This document shows positions 23,681 through 31,961 of a stretch of DNA of 40,396 nt, piece after piece; position 1 is the stretch's first letter; each line of letters starts with the position of its first letter. The notes under the pieces were generated by a model. That model made no database searches. It saw nothing but the letters and a program-made list of their open reading frames with translations, and had not been told where the DNA came from. A program made the translations under genes and the position numbers. This DNA is from Comamonas_F sp047606565 (GTDB lineage: Bacteria; Pseudomonadota; Gammaproteobacteria; Burkholderiales; Burkholderiaceae_C), in the NCBI GenBank assembly GCA_047606565.1, contig JASGEH010000127.1, forward strand, positions 1 through 40,396. Direction: 5' to 3'.

Positions 23681-23836
23681 ATGAGTTCAATCCTCATCAT
23701 CGGCGGCGTGCTGGTCGTCAGCGGCTTGCTCTTCTACAGCCTTTCGCGCGTGGCGTCGCGTGCGGATGCGGCGGCCGAGGAATGGGAGCGCCTTATCTCT
23801 GTCGAGGATGCTTCGACGAAAGGCGGTGAAGCATGA
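23681..23836 (+). CDS. small membrane protein
   Basis: This is a 51-residue protein with ATGGAGCC just ahead of its ATG. It begins MSSILIIGGVLVVSGLLFYS (one membrane helix), then a charged tail RADAAAEEWERLISVEDAST and KGGEA. Stop overlaps the GemA-like start (ATGA). Role unknown. Confidence 0.6.
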   Translation: MSSILIIGGVLVVSGLLFYSLSRVASRADAAAEEWERLISVEDASTKGGEA

Positions 23837-24528
23837 AACCCCAGACCGCCGCCGAAATCAAGGCGCGCCAGATGCGCATCATCCAGGTCGGCAAGTCCTT
23901 CCTGGCCCAGCAGTGCGGCATGACGCTGCGCGAGTACGACGAGGACTACCGCCGCATCCTGCGCGACCAGTTCCACGTCTCCAGCTCGACCGAGCTGGAC
24001 ATGGCCGGGCGCGACAAGCTGATCACCTGGATGAAGGCACGCGGCTTCGTGGTCAAACGAGGGCCGCAGGGGCGCGAGGCGCAGAACCGGCCGCTGGCGC
24101 AGGACCTGCAGGCCCGCAAGGCCCGCGCGCTATGGCTGATGCTGCACGAGCTGGGCCAGGTGCACGACCCCAGCGAGCAGGCCCTGGCCGACTTTGTGCG
24201 GCGGCAAGCCAAGGTGGATGCATTGCAATGGGCGCGCCACGGCATGCTGGCGGTGATCGAAGCGCTGAAGGCCTGGGCCCTGCGCGGCGGCCTGCCCGAG
24301 GCCGTGGAGCGTGGCCTGGCCGAGCTGGAGCCGGCTGCGTTGCGCGAGCTGCCGTGGCAGTTGCTGCAAGACCTGACCGCCCAGCAACTGGCGCTGAAGG
24401 ACGCCCGCGCGGCCGGCGCCAAGGTGCTGTTCGACCCCTACTGGGCGCTGTACGACACGCTCGCCGCCGTGCGCTCCACGCTGGACGCGCGCCAGGCCCA
24501 GGCGGCCCCGGCTGCCGAGGAGGCGTGA
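23833..24528 (+). CDS. GemA-like protein (Mu gp16/DUF1018 family)
   Basis: This is a 231-residue protein. The first 90 residues match the DUF1018 pattern: IKARQMRIIQVGKSFLAQQC, GMTLREYDEDYRRILRDQFH, then SSSTELDMAGRDKLITWMKA and RGFVVKRGP. In Mu, GemA modulates host gene expression and DNA supercoiling. The C-terminal half, with many Ala, Leu and Gln, is an extension whose role I cannot tell. It is followed within 3 bp by the Mor-type activator gene, as in many relatives. Confidence 0.82.
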   Translation: MKPQTAAEIKARQMRIIQVGKSFLAQQCGMTLREYDEDYRRILRDQFHVSSSTELDMAGRDKLITWMKARGFVVKRGPQGREAQNRPLAQDLQARKARALWLMLHELGQVHDPSEQALADFVRRQAKVDALQWARHGMLAVIEALKAWALRGGLPEAVERGLAELEPAALRELPWQLLQDLTAQQLALKDARAAGAKVLFDPYWALYDTLAAVRSTLDARQAQAAPAAEEA

Positions 24529-24530
24529 GC

Positions 24531-25043
24531 ATGAAGGCCGCCCCGACGCTGCACATCAACCCGCTGGCGCTGCCGCCTTCGCTGCGCGAGCTGGTGCGCG
24601 TGCTGGGCGAAGGCGAGGCGCTGCGCCTGGTCAGCCAGTACGGCGGCACGCGGCTGCCCAGCCTGCGGGCCATGTCGGCCGAGCACCCCTGCCGGGTGTT
24701 CCTGGGCGAGGCGGTTTACGCGAAGCTGCTGGACGCCTATGGCGCCGAGACGGTCGAGCTGCCCAAGTGCGACGGCATCCTGCGCGAGCTGCGGCACGAC
24801 GTGGTGCGCCAGTGCCGCGCGCAGGGCCTGAGCATCGACGAGACGGCCGAGGCCACGGGCTACAGCCGACGCCACGTCATCAACATCCTGGGCGGCAGTG
24901 CGGGCGGCGCGGACGTCTATACGATGGACCTGTTCCAGGACCCGGCCGCGCCGCCCGCCGGCCGCTACACGGGAACGGCCAGCGACCCCTTCGGCCTGGC
25001 TGCGCGGGTAGCCGCCGATCCGCCGAAACGAGACCCCGTTTAA
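24531..25043 (+). CDS. Mor/C-family late transcription activator
   Basis: This is a 170-residue protein of the Mor activator family. A dimerisation region (LRELVRVLGEGEALRLVSQY, GGTRLPSLRAMSAEHP) precedes the helix-turn-helix (GLSIDETAEATGYSRRHVIN). Mor and C of Mu bind dyad sites upstream of -35-less promoters and recruit sigma70 polymerase. The tail after residue 130 is longer than in Mu Mor (129 residues as recalled). It ends 114 bp before one of four identical dyads that head late operons, so it is the best candidate to bind them. There is no second Mor/C gene in the window, so it may do both jobs. Confidence 0.85.
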   Translation: MKAAPTLHINPLALPPSLRELVRVLGEGEALRLVSQYGGTRLPSLRAMSAEHPCRVFLGEAVYAKLLDAYGAETVELPKCDGILRELRHDVVRQCRAQGLSIDETAEATGYSRRHVINILGGSAGGADVYTMDLFQDPAAPPAGRYTGTASDPFGLAARVAADPPKRDPV

Positions 25044-25119
25044 AACCCGTTCAAAACCGCGCACAAGGCCGCGCAGCCCCCCGGGTGGTATCAGCGTAGC
25101 CCCGGCCCTTGCAAACCCC

Positions 25120-25153
25120 GCAAAACGGCTCTGAGAAATCAGGGCCGTTTTGC
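25120..25153. terminator. bidirectional terminator before late promoter P3
   Basis: Perfect 10-bp stem GCAAAACGGC (25120-25129) with GCCGTTTTGC (25144-25153) and a 14-nt loop. The A and T runs let it work in both directions. It closes the early operon and ends 3 bp before the P3 dyad, insulating the late block from early transcription. Confidence 0.75.
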
Positions 25154-25156
25154 ATT

Positions 25157-25201
25157 GGTGAAGTGTTTCACCTCGCGCCGGATGTGCCCGCTCGGCACGA
25201 T
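25157..25201 (+). promoter_or_regulatory. predicted Mor-type late promoter P3
   Basis: Dyad GGTGAA-GTGT-TTCACC at 25157-25172; exactly 23 nt later the hexamer CACGAT (25196-25201). Predicted transcript start at 25208/25209 falls on the ATG of the protease gene, implying a leaderless or nearly leaderless message. It would drive protease/scaffold, capsid and tail genes. Confidence 0.75.
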
Positions 25202-25208
25202 GCGGGGC

Positions 25209-26399
25209 ATGACGAAAAAACCTCCCTCCAAGCGCAAGCCGGCCACGTCCGGCCTGGACGGCTGGGTCCACATCCTGACGGCGGGTGACCACGAGGACAG
25301 CAAGGGCCGCGAGGTCTCGTTCAGCCGCGATGACCTGGACCAGATGATCGCCAACCACACGCTGGGCGCGGCCCCGGCTGTGCTGGGCCATCCCCAGCAC
25401 GACAGCCCGGCCTACGCCAAGGTGGGCGAGTACAGGCGCGACGACGACAGGCTGTTCGCGCGCTTCACCGACGTGAACCCGGCGTTCGAGGCCGGCGTGA
25501 AGAGCGGTGCTTACTACAACCGCAGCGTGCGTGTCCTGCGCGACAAGAAGCACGGCTGGCGCGTGCGGCACGTGGGCTGGCTGGGGGCGCAGCCGCCGGC
25601 CATCGACGGGCTGCTGCCCGTGGGCACGCCGGTCGAGTTCAGCGCGGCCGAGGGCGATGAACACGACTTCGCGGGCGAGCAGCAGTTGCTGTGGGGCCTG
25701 GAAAGCGTGGTGCGCCTGATGCGCGGCCTGCGCGATCACCTGATCGAGAAGGACGGCGTGGAGGCCACCGACAAGGTTCTGCCGCAATGGCAGATCGACA
25801 GTGCGGCCGAGTCCATTGCCGGTGCGCGCACCGAAATCAACGCCCTGCGTGAGCGGGCGGACTTCAGCAAACCCCCAACCGGAGAAGAGACCACCATGTT
25901 CACCCAGGAGCAGATCGACGCGGCCGTCGCCCAGGCCAGGAAGGAAGCCGAGGACAAGGCCGCCGCCGACTTCGCGGCCAAGGACCAGGAGCTGATCCAG
26001 CTCAAGGCCGAACGCCAGGCCGAGCGTATCGCCACGCAGATCGGCCAGTGGAAGAAGGACGCCAAGCTGCTGCCGGCCGAAGAGCCCGGCCTGGCCGAGT
26101 TCATGGCGAGCCTGGAAAACGCTGACGAGGCCGAGTTCAGCTTCAGCGCCGCCGATGGCACCCAGGCAAAAAAGACCGCCGTGCAGTTCTTCGCGGACTT
26201 CATGGGCGCCCGTGGCGCCGTCGTGAAGGTCGGCCAGGAGAAGGCGGGTGGCGGCACCGATGTGCCCGCCGTCGATCAAACCAGCGCGCGCGCCATCGCC
26301 GACGCGGCGACGGATTTCCAGGCGTCCGAGCTGAAGGCCGGGCGCGAGATCTCGATTGACGCCGCCGTGGCCCACGTCACGACGACCCGGCGCGGCTGA
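25209..26399 (+). CDS. head maturation protease with fused scaffold, Mu gpI-like
   Basis: This is a 396-residue protein. The N-terminal protease part reads SGLDGWVHILTAGDHEDSKG, APAVLGHPQHDSPAYAKVGE (the GHP and Y-x-x-G-x-V/GE region of Mu-type I proteases) and KSGAYYNRSVRVL, in which S-V around residue 103 may be the nucleophile region. From about residue 230 it is a charged scaffold coil (ARKEAEDKAAADFAAKDQEL). In Mu, gpI processes the head proteins and its in-frame C-terminal part is also made as scaffold gpZ; here an internal start at 25896 fits this. ATG 25209 has no ribosome site, and the predicted P3 start coincides with it. Confidence 0.83.
   Translation: MTKKPPSKRKPATSGLDGWVHILTAGDHEDSKGREVSFSRDDLDQMIANHTLGAAPAVLGHPQHDSPAYAKVGEYRRDDDRLFARFTDVNPAFEAGVKSGAYYNRSVRVLRDKKHGWRVRHVGWLGAQPPAIDGLLPVGTPVEFSAAEGDEHDFAGEQQLLWGLESVVRLMRGLRDHLIEKDGVEATDKVLPQWQIDSAAESIAGARTEINALRERADFSKPPTGEETTMFTQEQIDAAVAQARKEAEDKAAADFAAKDQELIQLKAERQAERIATQIGQWKKDAKLLPAEEPGLAEFMASLENADEAEFSFSAADGTQAKKTAVQFFADFMGARGAVVKVGQEKAGGGTDVPAVDQTSARAIADAATDFQASELKAGREISIDAAVAHVTTTRRG
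25896..26399 (+). CDS. internal in-frame start: scaffold protein (gpZ-like)
   Basis: Within the protease gene an in-frame ATG is preceded by GGAGAAGAG (25881-25889), the only strong ribosome site in this gene. It would yield a 167-residue product beginning MFTQEQIDAAVAQARKEAED, largely coiled coil. This copies the nested protease/scaffold arrangement known from Mu and lambda. The site is seen directly; production of a separate protein is inference. Confidence 0.6.
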   Translation: MFTQEQIDAAVAQARKEAEDKAAADFAAKDQELIQLKAERQAERIATQIGQWKKDAKLLPAEEPGLAEFMASLENADEAEFSFSAADGTQAKKTAVQFFADFMGARGAVVKVGQEKAGGGTDVPAVDQTSARAIADAATDFQASELKAGREISIDAAVAHVTTTRRG

Positions 26400-26433
26400 C
26401 CACTGCTTTTCCACCCACTACGACGGAGCCATC

Positions 26434-26805
26434 ATGGGCATCAACTCTCTCTTCCGCAGCCGCACGGCCGAAGGCGCCGTGGAGCGGCACCGCATCGTCA
26501 AGGCCGGCACGGCCGATGGCAGCGCCATCCAGGCCACGGCTGCCACCGACCAACTGCTGGGTACCAGCGACGAGCTGGACCACGTGGCCGGCGAACTGGT
26601 CGAGGTGGCCGTCGGCCCGGTGCCGTTCGTGCGCCTGGGCGGCACCGTGGCGGCGGGCGACGCATTGACCAGTGACGCCAACGGAAAGGCCATCGCCGCC
26701 ACTGTCGCAGGCAGCCGCATCATCGGCTTCGCCGAGAGCGCGGGCGTGGCCGAGGACATCATTTCCTACCTGCGCGCCCCCGGCGTGTTCTGGGTAGCCG
26801 AGTAA
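26434..26805 (+). CDS. capsid decoration/cement protein, DUF2190-like
   Basis: This is a 123-residue protein: MGINSLFRSRTAEGAVERHR, then FVRLGGTVAAGDALTSDANG and RIIGFAESAGVAEDIISYLR. The G-x-x-V-x-AGDALT-x-D-x-x-G pattern is typical of DUF2190-like small beta proteins that sit next to the major capsid gene. It is spaced 17 bp from the capsid gene. Confidence 0.78.
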   Translation: MGINSLFRSRTAEGAVERHRIVKAGTADGSAIQATAATDQLLGTSDELDHVAGELVEVAVGPVPFVRLGGTVAAGDALTSDANGKAIAATVAGSRIIGFAESAGVAEDIISYLRAPGVFWVAE

Positions 26806-26822
26806 CCCCACCTGGAGCACAC

Positions 26823-27785
26823 ATGGCTCAACATCCTTTCGTCATCGTCCCCTCGCTCGCGGCCATTGCCGTGGCCTACCGGCAGGCCAACCTGATCGCC
26901 GACGAGGTGCTGCCGCGCGTGCCGGTGCGGACCGAGTCCTTCAAGTACCTGTCCTACGACAAGGCCGATGCCTTTGCCGCGCCTGAAACCCTGGTGGGCC
27001 GCCTGGGCGCGCCCAACCAGGTCACCTGGGGTTCCACGCTGCTGGACTCCAGCGTGCAGGACCATGCGCTGGACACGCCCGTGCCGAATGCCGACGTGAA
27101 GGCCTGGCAGGAGGCGCAGAAGTCCGGTACCGGCTACACCGCCCACCCCGACCCGCGCAGCCGCGCCACCAAGCTGGTCACCCAGACCGTGCAGAACCGG
27201 CGCGAGAAGCGTGTGGCCGATCTGGTGTTCAACGCCAGCTCCTATGCGGCGGGCAATCAGGAGACGCTTTCCGGCACCAGCCAGTGGAGCGACTACGACA
27301 ACAGCGATCCGCTGCCGCAGATCATGGAGTACTTCGACTCGATGGTCATGCGCCCCAACGTCGCCGTGCTGGGCCGCCGCGTGGCGACCAAGCTGCGCAT
27401 GCACCCCAAGGTCTGCAAGGCGGTGTTCGGCAACAACACCGACGCCGGCTCGGTCTCGCTGCGCGCGCTGGCCGAGCAACTGGAGCTGGAGGCCATCTAC
27501 GTGGGCGACGCCTGGATCAACACGGCCAAACCCGGCCAGGAGCCGGTCATCACACGCTGCTGGGGCAACCACGCGGCCTTCCTCAACCGCAACAAGGAAG
27601 CCGACACCCAGTTCGGCGTGACCTTCGGCCTGACGGCGCAGTACGGCGACAAGGTGGCCGGCACCATCGACGACCCGGATGTCGGCATGCTGGGCGGCGT
27701 GCGCGTGCGCAGCGGCGAATCGGTGCGCGAACTGGTCACCGCCAACGACCTGGGCTTCTTCGTCCAGAACGCCGTGGCCGCCTGA
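26823..27785 (+). CDS. major capsid protein
   Basis: This is a 320-residue HK97-fold type capsid protein as found in Mu-like phages of Burkholderiales. Sequence marks: YRQANLIADEVLPRVPVRTE, FKYLSYDKADAFAAPETLVG, then VQNRREKRVADLVFNAS and PNVAVLGRRVATKLRMHPKV, ending in a beta-rich domain (GMLGGVRVRSGESVRELVTA). Placement directly after protease and decoration genes supports this. GGAGCACAC precedes the ATG. Confidence 0.87.
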   Translation: MAQHPFVIVPSLAAIAVAYRQANLIADEVLPRVPVRTESFKYLSYDKADAFAAPETLVGRLGAPNQVTWGSTLLDSSVQDHALDTPVPNADVKAWQEAQKSGTGYTAHPDPRSRATKLVTQTVQNRREKRVADLVFNASSYAAGNQETLSGTSQWSDYDNSDPLPQIMEYFDSMVMRPNVAVLGRRVATKLRMHPKVCKAVFGNNTDAGSVSLRALAEQLELEAIYVGDAWINTAKPGQEPVITRCWGNHAAFLNRNKEADTQFGVTFGLTAQYGDKVAGTIDDPDVGMLGGVRVRSGESVRELVTANDLGFFVQNAVAA

Positions 27786-27822
27786 TCCGGCACGGCGCCA
27801 TCAACCCAGGAAAGAGAAAACC

Positions 27823-28014
27823 ATGGCAGACGAAAAAGTGAAACTGGTGGCGACGCGCCGCGTGCGCCACGACGGCAAGGACTACGGCCCCGGCCGCCCG
27901 GATGGCACCGACTTCGAGGCGAGCAAGGCCCAGGCCGAAGCGCTGATCGCGGCCGGCGTGGCCGAGGCCGCCAAGACAACCGCCACCACCGCCACCACCG
28001 CCGCGAAGAAGTAA
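27823..28014 (+). CDS. small basic head-associated protein (gp35-like position)
   Basis: This is a 63-residue protein, MADEKVKLVATRRVRHDGKD then YGPGRPDGTDFEASKAQAEA, ending in a Thr/Ala repeat (TTATTATTAAKK) and Lys. AGGAAAGAG lies ahead of the start. The form resembles the small proteins between capsid and gp36 in Mu-like prophages (Mu gp35 / HI1506 types). Function unknown. Confidence 0.68.
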   Translation: MADEKVKLVATRRVRHDGKDYGPGRPDGTDFEASKAQAEALIAAGVAEAAKTTATTATTAAKK

Positions 28015-28020
28015 GCCGCC

Positions 28021-28560
28021 ATGCCCTACGCCACCCCCAGCGGCTTCATCCGCCGCTACGGCCTGCGGGAAACCGTGCAGTTGCTGTCCGACGAGGAACG
28101 GCTGCTGACGGAGGCCCTGCTGCGCGCCGCGATGGATGTGACCGCTGGCGGGAACTGGCCCGAGGGCACGAGCGACGACGAGCAGGCCGTGGCCGTGGCC
28201 GCATTGGCGCGCATCGAGCGGCAACTGGTAAACACCAGCAATCTGATCGACGGCTACATCCGCGTGCAGGTCGCGCTGCCGCTGTCGGCCGATGACGCCA
28301 ATGCCGGCACGCTGGAGGACTGCTGCCTGGCCCTGGTGCGCTGCGAGCTGGCCGACGACGACGAGAACGCGACCGAGCGCATGCAAAAAGGCTGCGAGGG
28401 CTGGCGCGCCTGGCTGCGCGATATCGCGGCCAAGAAGGTGCAGTTGATCGGCGCCGACGGCAATGTGCCGGCCTCGTCGGGAGGTATCCGCACGGGCCAG
28501 GCGTGCAGCGCGTATCCGTGGGCGCTGTTTGGCGCGGGCACGGGCCGGAGGCATCCATGA
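28021..28560 (+). CDS. head-tail connector, Mu gp36-like (DUF1320)
   Basis: This is a 179-residue DUF1320-type protein: MPYATPSGFIRRYGLRETVQ, then VAALARIERQLVNTSNLIDG and YIRVQVALPLSADDANAGTL. DUF1320 members are predicted adaptor proteins of the neck. The tail from about residue 150 is Gly-rich. Stop overlaps the next start (ATGA). Confidence 0.85.
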   Translation: MPYATPSGFIRRYGLRETVQLLSDEERLLTEALLRAAMDVTAGGNWPEGTSDDEQAVAVAALARIERQLVNTSNLIDGYIRVQVALPLSADDANAGTLEDCCLALVRCELADDDENATERMQKGCEGWRAWLRDIAAKKVQLIGADGNVPASSGGIRTGQACSAYPWALFGAGTGRRHP

Positions 28561-29036
28561 GCGGCGTCTACTCGGTCTGGGGCGCGCAGGCGCGCGGCGA
28601 GGGCTACACCGTGCAGTACGGTGGCGGCGGCGCCATCCTGCAGCACCTGCGGGCGCTCGAGCGCGCGGGCATCGCGGGCTTCGTCGCCGCGCGGCGCGAG
28701 ATTGGCGAGTACCTGCTGGGCGAGGTGCAGGACAACGTCGACGGGCAGCGGCTTTTCGACGGCAGCCCCATGCCCCAATCCCGGGCCGCGCGCGAGCGCA
28801 AGGGCAAGACGCTGATCGACCGGCACCACCTGTACGACAGCTATGTGTACCAGTTGACGCGCGATGGCGTGGAGGTGGGATCGGCCCTGGTGTACTCGGC
28901 CATCCACCACTTCGGCGGCATGACGGGGCGCGGCAAGAAGACGCGGATCGAGGCGAGGCCGGTGCTGGGCATGGGGCCGGAGCAGGAGCGCGAGGTGGGT
29001 GAACTGCTGCTCGCGGAGCTGGGAAGCATCCAGTGA
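28557..29036 (+). CDS. phage virion morphogenesis protein (tail completion type)
   Basis: This is a 159-residue protein with the family pattern GEYLLGEVQDNVDGQRLFDG ... RKGKTLIDRHHLYDSYVYQL ... YSAIHHFGGMTGRGKKTRIE, typical of Mu gpG / P2 gpS-like virion morphogenesis proteins that complete the head-tail junction. Start overlaps the gp36-like stop; its stop overlaps the next GTG. Confidence 0.82.
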   Translation: MSGVYSVWGAQARGEGYTVQYGGGGAILQHLRALERAGIAGFVAARREIGEYLLGEVQDNVDGQRLFDGSPMPQSRAARERKGKTLIDRHHLYDSYVYQLTRDGVEVGSALVYSAIHHFGGMTGRGKKTRIEARPVLGMGPEQEREVGELLLAELGSIQ

Positions 29037-29659
29037 GCCAGATTCTGCTCGATGCGGCCATTGCCGAAATACGCGCGAAGTTCGACAAGAAGGACGTGGT
29101 GGCGGTCGAGCCCTACGGCGGGCAGTTCAACGCTGACGAGTCCACGCGCACCAGCTATGCGTGCCCGGCCATCTTCGTGTCGGTGCTGGGCTGGAAGCCC
29201 GGCAATGGCGAGAGCCAGTTGCTGACCGGCCGGGGCGTGCGCCTGGTGCGCATGGCCGCATTCGTGGTGGCCGAGACCAAGCGCAGCCGGGCCGACCGCC
29301 TGGCCCTGGCCATGAACCTGGCCGACCGCCTGGCGCTGACGCTGACGATGTGGCGGCCGACCTGCACCGACGTGATGGACATCGCGGGCCTGGAAGCCGA
29401 TCCGCGCGCCGACAACCTGTACAGCGCGGCGCTCGACAAGAAGGGGCAGGCGCTGTTCCTGGTCGATTGGTGGCAGGCCGTGAAGCCCAGGCAGCCGCTG
29501 GACGGCCTGTACCAAAGCCTGCGCCAACAGACCGATGACCTGGTGCGGGTGGAGATCACCGACGCCGTGCACCAGGGCAACGCGGCCGCCGCGCCAGCCC
29601 CCGAGCCGGCCGACCTGCTGGTGACCGAAGACGTGACGTTCAAACCCCTGGAGCAATGA
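29033..29659 (+). CDS. Mu gp37-like tail terminator-region protein (DUF1834)
   Basis: This is a 208-residue protein starting at GTG 29033 (GTGA overlap). DUF1834 features: AAIAEIRAKFDKKDVVAVEP, YACPAIFVSVLGWKPGNGES, then LAMNLADRLALTLTMWRPTC. In Mu this position is gp37, thought to act at the head-tail interface. Its C-terminus (residues 180-208) is Ala/Pro-rich. Confidence 0.8.
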   Translation: MSQILLDAAIAEIRAKFDKKDVVAVEPYGGQFNADESTRTSYACPAIFVSVLGWKPGNGESQLLTGRGVRLVRMAAFVVAETKRSRADRLALAMNLADRLALTLTMWRPTCTDVMDIAGLEADPRADNLYSAALDKKGQALFLVDWWQAVKPRQPLDGLYQSLRQQTDDLVRVEITDAVHQGNAAAAPAPEPADLLVTEDVTFKPLEQ

Positions 29660-29660
29660 C

Positions 29661-29852
29661 ATGGCAAGCAAGACAGAAACCATCACCGCCACGCCCCGCC
29701 TGGGCGAACAGATCACCGTGAAGGTGGCCGAGGGCGCGGTGCTGATCAACAACGAAACCGGCCAGCCCTTCGCGGCGGGCCAGGCTACGCCGCAGACGGT
29801 GACCGTGACGCTGCTGCGCCGGCTGGCCGATGGCGACCTGGTGCTGGCATGA
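29661..29852 (+). CDS. DUF2635-like small protein before the sheath gene
   Basis: This is a 63-residue protein, MASKTETITATPRLGEQITV, VLINNETGQPFAAGQATPQT and VTVTLLRRLADGDLVLA, a small beta protein of the DUF2635 type found just before the sheath gene of Mu-like phages (Mu gp38 position). The ATG follows the previous stop by 1 bp. Confidence 0.75.
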   Translation: MASKTETITATPRLGEQITVKVAEGAVLINNETGQPFAAGQATPQTVTVTLLRRLADGDLVLA

Positions 29853-30045
29853 GACCACCCCCGAAGCGCCTGCGGCGCTTCCCCCTCAAGGGGGCGACAG
29901 CCCTGGTCGGGCAAAGCCCGCCCACGCTGTCACTTGGATGGGCCGTTGGCGCTTCCATGCGATGCGGGTGGCGCGCCAGCGCCATGAGAGCCCCTTCGAA
30001 CCGGTTTTCTCATCCCTTTGCTGCACCTCTTGAAAGGACTCTGAA
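29853..30045. repeat. gene-free gap with host-type intergenic repeat
   Basis: This 193-bp gap holds GAAGCGCctgcGGCGCTTC (a 7-bp stem) followed by CCCCCTCAAGGGGG, a hairpin pair of the kind dispersed in Comamonadaceae chromosomes. The next 100 bp show no gene. The sheath gene's ribosome site GAAAGGACTCTGAA ends it. No promoter dyad of the P1-P4 type is present. Confidence 0.6.
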
Positions 30046-31518
30046 ATGGCTTTGACCAATCTGCTCAGCCTCAACTTCCTGGTGCCATTCGTGGCGGCCA
30101 AGATCGATTTCAGCAACGCGATTCGCGGCTTGCGCGGCATGCCCCGGCGCTTGCTACTTGTGGGGCACAAGCTGCCCACCGGATCGGCCACGCTGGGCGC
30201 CATCCGCACCGTAAGCACTGAGACGGATGCCATCGCCGCCTTTGGCGAGGGCAGCATGCTGGTGGGCATGTGGCGCGCGGCCAAGGCCAATGCGGGCCTG
30301 GGCCTGCCCATTGACTGCATCGCCATCGACACGGGCACCGATGCCGTGGCGGCCACGGGCACGGTGACCGCGACCGTGGTGGCGGGCAGCGCCGGCGAGG
30401 CCATGCTCTACGTGGGCGGCGAGCGCCTGAGCGTGGGTGTGACGGCCAGCGACACGGCCGCGACGCTGGCGGCCAAGCTGGCGGCGGCCGTCAACGCCAA
30501 GACCCAGCTGCCGGTAACTGCAGCCGCTGCCGCTGGCGTGGTCACGCTGACGGCGCGCTGGGGCGGCCCCACGGGCAACGACATCGATGTGCGCGTGGCC
30601 TACTACGCCGACGACGTGCTGGCGACCGGCGTGACGCTGGCCGTGGCGCCCCTGAGCGGCGGTGCGGTGAACCCGGATGTGACGCCGATGATCGCGGCCA
30701 TGAACCTGTACCGGGCCACCGAGATCGTCTGCCCCTTCACCGACTCGGCCAACCTGGTGCTGCTGGAGGCCGAGCTGGCCGCGCGCTGGACCGCCAACAA
30801 CATGCAGGACGGCGCGGTCGTCAACTGCCTGCGCGGCACGGAATCGGCCATCACGACGGCACTGGCTGCGCGCAACAGCGCCCACGTGCACACCATCGCG
30901 GTGACCAAGGATTGCACCAGCCCGTGGGAAACGGCGGCCATGGCCGGCGCGGCTATCGAGGCCCAGGCCGCCATCGACCCGGCCGTGCCGCAGACCGGCA
31001 TCGTGCTGACCGGCTACAAGGGGCCGCGCCAGGGCGACCACTGGATGGTCGACCAGATGAACAATCTGCTGTCGGCCGGCGGCAGCCCGCTGGAGATCTA
31101 CAGCGACGCCACGGGTGGCCTGCTGCGCCTGGTGACGAACTACAAGCGCAGCGCGGCGGGCGCGGCCGACCGCAGCATGGCCGAGCTGTGCTGGATCAAG
31201 ACCATGAGCTACTACCGCTGGTTCGTGGTGACCGAGTTCCAGACCAAGTACCGGGGCTACAAGCTGGCGCAGTACATCACCGAGCCGATCCCGGGCCAAA
31301 AGGTGATGACGGTGGACCTGGGCGAGGAAATCATGATCGGCATCTACAAGCTGTTCTGCGACGTGGCGCTGTGCCAGCACCCGGACTACTACCGCGAGCA
31401 GCTCGTGGTGGAAGTAGATGGCCCCAACGGCAAGCTGAAGATCCTGGACGAGCCGGTGATCGTCACGCAGCACTACCAGACCGAGGTCACCAGCATGGTT
31501 GTGGCCGGCCAGGTCTGA
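30046..31518 (+). CDS. tail sheath protein, Mu gpL-like
   Basis: This is a 490-residue contractile sheath subunit. Landmarks are RRLLLVGHKLPTGSATLGAI near residue 35, a variable outer domain rich in Ala/Thr (residues 100-200), PQTGIVLTGYKGPRQGDHWM (residues 325-345), and the conserved C-terminal domain PIPGQKVMTVDLGEEIMIGI through VEVDGPNGKLKILDEPVIVT. It shows that the phage had a contractile (myovirus) tail. Confidence 0.92.
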   Translation: MALTNLLSLNFLVPFVAAKIDFSNAIRGLRGMPRRLLLVGHKLPTGSATLGAIRTVSTETDAIAAFGEGSMLVGMWRAAKANAGLGLPIDCIAIDTGTDAVAATGTVTATVVAGSAGEAMLYVGGERLSVGVTASDTAATLAAKLAAAVNAKTQLPVTAAAAAGVVTLTARWGGPTGNDIDVRVAYYADDVLATGVTLAVAPLSGGAVNPDVTPMIAAMNLYRATEIVCPFTDSANLVLLEAELAARWTANNMQDGAVVNCLRGTESAITTALAARNSAHVHTIAVTKDCTSPWETAAMAGAAIEAQAAIDPAVPQTGIVLTGYKGPRQGDHWMVDQMNNLLSAGGSPLEIYSDATGGLLRLVTNYKRSAAGAADRSMAELCWIKTMSYYRWFVVTEFQTKYRGYKLAQYITEPIPGQKVMTVDLGEEIMIGIYKLFCDVALCQHPDYYREQLVVEVDGPNGKLKILDEPVIVTQHYQTEVTSMVVAGQV

Positions 31519-31551
31519 TCGGCATCAACCACCAACCCATAGGAGCATTCG

Positions 31552-31917
31552 ATGTCGAATACGCTTTTCAAGATCGACGCCATTGTGGTGGCCGGCCAGG
31601 CCATCGCCATCGAGGACGGCACGGCCACGCTCACGGGCGCCGCGCGCTTCCAGAACACCGTGGTGCCCAGCGCCAGCGGCGATGACTTCCAGACCCGCGC
31701 CCGCGTGCCGACCACGCTGCATTGCAAGATCCAGTTCGCCAGCACGGTGAATCCGTCCGATTACTCGGGCCTGAGCGACGTGCAGATCACCGCCCGCGAC
31801 ACCCACAGCAAGCGCCGCGCGCTGATGCCCAAGTGCAGCTTCGGCGAGATGGGCGAGATCGGCGGCGGCTCGGTCGACGTGACGTTCAACGTGCTGGCGC
31901 CGATCCAGTGGCTGTGA
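31552..31917 (+). CDS. tail tube protein, Mu gpM-like
   Basis: This is a 121-residue protein, beta-rich: FKIDAIVVAGQAIAIEDGTA, RVPTTLHCKIQFASTVNPSD, then QITARDTHSKRRALMPKCSF and GGGSVDVTFNVLAPIQWL. Size, order behind the sheath and AGGAGCATTCG ahead of the ATG match the Mu tube gene. The next genes in Mu-type phages should be tail chaperones and tape measure, but none follows here. Confidence 0.87.
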   Translation: MSNTLFKIDAIVVAGQAIAIEDGTATLTGAARFQNTVVPSASGDDFQTRARVPTTLHCKIQFASTVNPSDYSGLSDVQITARDTHSKRRALMPKCSFGEMGEIGGGSVDVTFNVLAPIQWL

Positions 31918-31961
31918 CCCGACACCTGTAGCGAGAAGCCCGTTTGGGCAGTTGAGAGGGC

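Noticed and set aside
23824..23841. GGTGAAGCATGAAACC, a partial match to the late dyad
   Set aside because: The second half is not TTCACC, it lies across a coupled stop/start, and no block of late genes begins there.
28996..29012. Further GGTGAA sites (for example 15010, 15985, 28996, 30666, 31744)
   Set aside because: None has TTCACC four bases later; all lie inside coding sequence.
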